A stretch of DNA of 18,141 nucleotides from Roseburia sp. (GTDB taxonomy: Bacteria > Bacillota > Clostridia > Lachnospirales > Lachnospiraceae), in the NCBI GenBank assembly GCA_003483745.1, contig DMYD01000052.1, positions 680 to 18,820 of the forward strand, read 5' to 3'. Both the position numbers and the translations under genes were made by a program. Of the stretch, positions 15,809 to 18,141 are shown one piece after another. The notes under the pieces were generated by a model. That model had not been told where the DNA came from and searched no databases. It was given only the letters and a program-made list of their open reading frames with translations. Each line of letters opens with the position of its first letter. The first letter of the stretch is position 1.

Positions 15809-15909
15809 CTGTGACCGGTGTTTTTAGGGAGTTTGACGGTAATGATTATTACAGAGCAATACGAAAAAAGAACGAATTCTTAATTAATTGTTACGATTTA
15901 GACAATTTG

Positions 15910-15937
15910 TTGACAAGACTTTGCGGGATATTATAAT
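15910..15937 (+). promoter_or_regulatory. Promoter of the L,D-transpeptidase gene
   Basis: TTGACA (15910-15915) and TATAAT (15932-15937) are both perfect, with 16-nt spacing. The start site near 15944 rules out any upstream in-frame start codon for the following gene. Confidence 0.85.
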
Positions 15938-15992
15938 AGAAAAGGTGTCCGTTTGCATATTTTATGCGATACAACATATCTTTACACATAGG

Positions 15993-17831
15993 ATGAAAGG
16001 ATATTTAAGAGGAATGAAAGAAAAAAAGAAACGGAAAAGTTATGCAGGACTGGGGCTTACATGCGTTATGACAGCGATAGCAGTAATCTATGTCGGTTTT
16101 GCAATTTATTTTGAAAGTCATTTTTGCTTTGGAACATCGATTGATGGAATTGCAGTCGGCGGCAGCAGTGTGGAAAAAGTCGAGAATGCGATTCGCACGG
16201 AGATGAAAAATTATAAGCTGACGGTTACTGCACGGGAGGATAAAAATGGAACCATTGCAGGTTCAGATATTGATATGGAGCCTGTATTCCAGGGAGAGAT
16301 TGAAAATCTTTTAGAGAATCAGAATGGTTTTTCATGGCTGATCAGAATGTTTCAGAGTCAGAAGTTTGAACTGGCAAAGATTGTATCCTATGACGAACAG
16401 AAACTGGATGATGCGATCCGGGATTTACCTTGCATGAAAGATCAGCGTGCGCCGGTGGATGCCACTTATGCGGATTATACAAAAGAAAATGGTTATGTGC
16501 TGGTACCGGCCGATTATGGAACGAAGGTTGATGCTGCAAAAGTAAAAATGGCGGTAAGCGATGCTGTTTTAGTGCTGGATGAAACGGTTGATTTAGAGCA
16601 GAGTAATTGTTATATGAATCCGGCAATTGAAGATGATGACAAAGATCTGTTGTCTTTGATTGATACATTAAATCAGTATGCAGGTGTTACGATTACATAT
16701 GATTTTGGAGATGATAAGGAAGTATTAGATGGGACAACGATTAGTACCTGGCTTTCTGAGGGAAACGATGAGAAGGTTTCCATTGATGAGGAAGAGGTGC
16801 TTGCCTTTGTAAAGACATTGGCAAAGAAATACAATACCGCTTATTCCCCGAAAGAGTTAAAGACTTCCTATGGCACGACAGTTACGATTACGGGCGGTTT
16901 TTACGGCTGGAGAATTGATAATAGTGGAGAGGTAGAACAGATTTTAGCAGATTTAAAAGATGGAAAAGATGTGGAGAGAGAGCCGGTATATCTCACAACG
17001 GCGAACAGTCACGGGGAACATGACTATGGTGATTCTTATGTTGAGATTAATCTGACGAACCAGCATTTGTTCCTATATAAAGATGGAAAACTGGTGGTGG
17101 ACAGTGACTTTGTTTCAGGAAATCTTTCCAAAGGACATGATACCCCGACGGGTGCATTTGGTCTGACTTATAAAACCATGAATGCAGTCTTGAGAGGACC
17201 GGATTACGAGACACCGGTTACTTACTGGATGCCGTTTAACGGTGATGTAGGTATGCATGATGCAACCTGGCGTAATAAATTTGGTGGAAGCATTTATAAG
17301 ACCAGTGGTTCCCATGGATGTATCAATCTGCCTTCTTCAGTGGCAAAGAAGATTTACGAAACGATCGATAAGGGATACGCAGTTTTAGTATATCGTATGC
17401 CGGGGGATAATCCGACTGTCGTGCAGCAGACACAAACGCAGGCAGATGTTCCTTCCGTGATCAATGCGATCAGTATTATCGGACCGGTAACGTTAGAGAG
17501 TGAAACTGCTATCGTGAATGCAAGAAATATGTATAACGCTCTTTCTGATACAGATAAAGCTCAGGTATCGAATTATGATACATTGACAGCGGCAGAAGCT
17601 GCACTTTCCGCATTAAAAGGACAGCAGCAGACAGATCAGAGTCAGCAGCAGAATCAAGGTCAGCAGCAGACGGATCAAAGTCAGCCGCAGACGGATCAAA
17701 GTCAGCAACAGGATCAAGGACAACAGCAGACGGATCAGAGTCAGCAGCAGGATCAAGGACAGCAGCAGACGGATCAGAGTCAGCAGCAGGATCAAGGACA
17801 GCAGCAGGATCAGAGCCAGCCGCAGGGATAA
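15993..17831 (+). CDS. L,D-transpeptidase (YkuD) with PG-binding domains and Gln/Asp-rich tail
   Basis: Cross-links or modifies peptidoglycan outside the membrane through 3-3 bonds. Order: basic N-terminus (KEKKKRK), signal-anchor helix (about residues 20-42), a long PG_binding_4-type region (about 45-340), the YkuD catalytic domain (about 346-470) with GMHDATW and SGSHGCINL (His441, Cys443), a short helical domain (about 485-540) of the kind repeated in Firmicute surface proteins, and a low-complexity tail of Gln, Asp, Ser, Thr and Gly. The frame is open to 15888, but the consensus promoter (start near 15944) excludes that start; ATG at 15993 or 16014 fits. Neither has an ideal ribosome site (AAAGGA is 12 nt before 16014). 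It is a single-gene unit ending in a terminator. Confidence 0.93.
   Translation: MKGYLRGMKEKKKRKSYAGLGLTCVMTAIAVIYVGFAIYFESHFCFGTSIDGIAVGGSSVEKVENAIRTEMKNYKLTVTAREDKNGTIAGSDIDMEPVFQGEIENLLENQNGFSWLIRMFQSQKFELAKIVSYDEQKLDDAIRDLPCMKDQRAPVDATYADYTKENGYVLVPADYGTKVDAAKVKMAVSDAVLVLDETVDLEQSNCYMNPAIEDDDKDLLSLIDTLNQYAGVTITYDFGDDKEVLDGTTISTWLSEGNDEKVSIDEEEVLAFVKTLAKKYNTAYSPKELKTSYGTTVTITGGFYGWRIDNSGEVEQILADLKDGKDVEREPVYLTTANSHGEHDYGDSYVEINLTNQHLFLYKDGKLVVDSDFVSGNLSKGHDTPTGAFGLTYKTMNAVLRGPDYETPVTYWMPFNGDVGMHDATWRNKFGGSIYKTSGSHGCINLPSSVAKKIYETIDKGYAVLVYRMPGDNPTVVQQTQTQADVPSVINAISIIGPVTLESETAIVNARNMYNALSDTDKAQVSNYDTLTAAEAALSALKGQQQTDQSQQQNQGQQQTDQSQPQTDQSQQQDQGQQQTDQSQQQDQGQQQTDQSQQQDQGQQQDQSQPQG
17622..17828 (+). 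repeat. In-frame 39-nt repeats encoding QQQDQGQQQTDQS units
   Basis: The 3' end of the L,D-transpeptidase gene is an array of 13-residue units built from QQQDQG and QQQTDQS, with three full copies, one short one and a degenerate end. Two adjacent units are almost identical in DNA, which points to recent slippage or unequal recombination, so copy number may vary between strains. Confidence 0.9.
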
Positions 17832-17868
17832 TGGAAAATTTTGACATATATAAAATAAATCAGAGAGC

Positions 17869-17909
17869 AAAAAGCTCCTGCGCATGAGATTGGCGCAGGA
17901 GCTTTTTTT
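17869..17909. terminator. Bidirectional intrinsic terminator
   Basis: A 15-bp perfect stem (17869-17883 with 17893-17907) with a 9-nt loop, an A-run on its left side and seven T on its right. It ends the L,D-transpeptidase gene and also lies just after the stop of the minus-strand frame at 17916. Confidence 0.93.
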
Positions 17910-17915
17910 GAGAGA

Positions 17916-18110
17916 TTATTTTTTGTGAGTGGAAGCATCTGTTTCAGCAGAATACAGTTTCTTTTGCGAAACGTCTTTCGTTATTGGAGTATTGTGCACA
18001 GGTGCCGTATTCTTGCGTGGCGTACTGCAGCCTAGCAGGACACTGACTGCCTCATGCATTTCCGGGTGTGCCCGGTAGGCTTTGATGATGGCCTGCTCGG
18101 AAGGTGTCAC
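17916..18110 (-). CDS. Short protein or C-terminal fragment, possibly of a DNA-binding regulator
   Basis: A 64-aa frame from a GTG at 18110. Its start, TPSEQAIIKAYRAHPEM followed by AVSVLLG, resembles the segment that follows the helix-turn-helix in many clostridial XRE-type regulators (from memory, not a search). The remainder is polar and probably disordered. No Shine-Dalgarno site is seen before the GTG, and a TGA in the same frame sits at 18132-18134, so the coding sequence either starts here or was broken from a longer gene beyond the window edge. It ends at the shared terminator, consistent with a real transcript on this strand. Confidence 0.45.
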   Translation of the reverse strand: MTPSEQAIIKAYRAHPEMHEAVSVLLGCSTPRKNTAPVHNTPITKDVSQKKLYSAETDASTHKK

Positions 18111-18141
18111 ATGGAAATTTTCGAGACCGTTTCAAGTTTTG

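Larger units (their letters stand above)
15682..15992. other. Divergent promoter region (311 bp without a gene)
   Basis: This AT-rich stretch holds the PAP2 leader and promoter (to 15755), phased TTTAAG boxes (15771-15808), about 100 bp with no feature I can support, and then the L,D-transpeptidase promoter (15910-15937) and leader. No RNA gene or short coding frame with a ribosome site was found. Confidence 0.7.

Noticed and set aside
15888..15992. Longer N-terminus for the L,D-transpeptidase starting at 15888
   Set aside because: A perfect TTGACA/TATAAT promoter lies inside this stretch, and the extra residues do not resemble a signal sequence.
17622..17828. CRISPR-like array
   Set aside because: The units are contiguous, in frame and without unique spacers; this is a coding repeat.
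17509..17885. Long minus-strand frames with Leu- or Asp-rich repeats opposite the L,D-transpeptidase tail
   Set aside because: They are reverse readings of the Gln/Asp repeat, with no ribosome site and no promoter.

Overview
The window reads as ordinary chromosome of a low-to-mid GC Firmicute. Gene content, codon use, strong GGAGG-type ribosome binding sites and near-consensus sigma-A promoters suggest a gut-type Clostridia member of the Lachnospiraceae (Roseburia/Agathobacter-like; inference, no database was used). All sixteen readable gene ends use TAA or TAG and none uses TGA. No transposase, phage gene, CRISPR array or defence locus is visible.

Layout: (1) 1-90, the 5' end of a tRNA gene on the minus strand with its own promoter. 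(2) 225-3029, a broken cyclic-di-GMP gene (Cache sensor, degenerate GGDEF, EAL) with one frameshift and one in-frame stop, followed by a small membrane-anchored FMN_bind-like protein and a strong bidirectional terminator. (3) 3128-3370, a small membrane protein on the minus strand, divergent from (4) 3476-7373, folA (dihydrofolate reductase), an AEC-family transporter, and ilvB-ilvN (acetolactate synthase), the last pair with its own promoter. (5) 7485-8528, an uncharacterised two-TM protein on the minus strand. (6) 8710-14837, a five-gene co-directional run: SAM methyltransferase, hslO (Hsp33), nadE (glutamine-dependent NAD synthetase), an aldo/keto reductase with a C-terminal two-cluster ferredoxin domain, and guaD (guanine deaminase). 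The theme is redox, NAD and purine metabolism. (7) 14989-15681, a PAP2-type membrane phosphatase (minus), divergent across a 311-bp promoter region from (8) an L,D-transpeptidase with a low-complexity Gln/Asp tail (15993-17831). (9) 17916-18110, a short minus-strand reading frame that may be the tail of a larger regulator cut or broken near the window end.

Most worth following up: a 3'-UTR sequence/structure element present twice (about 3036-3078 and 14885-14928), each time just before an intrinsic terminator and with one covarying base pair; a four-cysteine insertion in the catalytic domain of IlvB; the double lesion in the GGDEF/EAL gene; and helically phased TTTAAG boxes upstream of the PAP2 promoter. 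I found no convincing new multi-gene system; the best candidate for something undescribed is the repeated 3'-UTR element.
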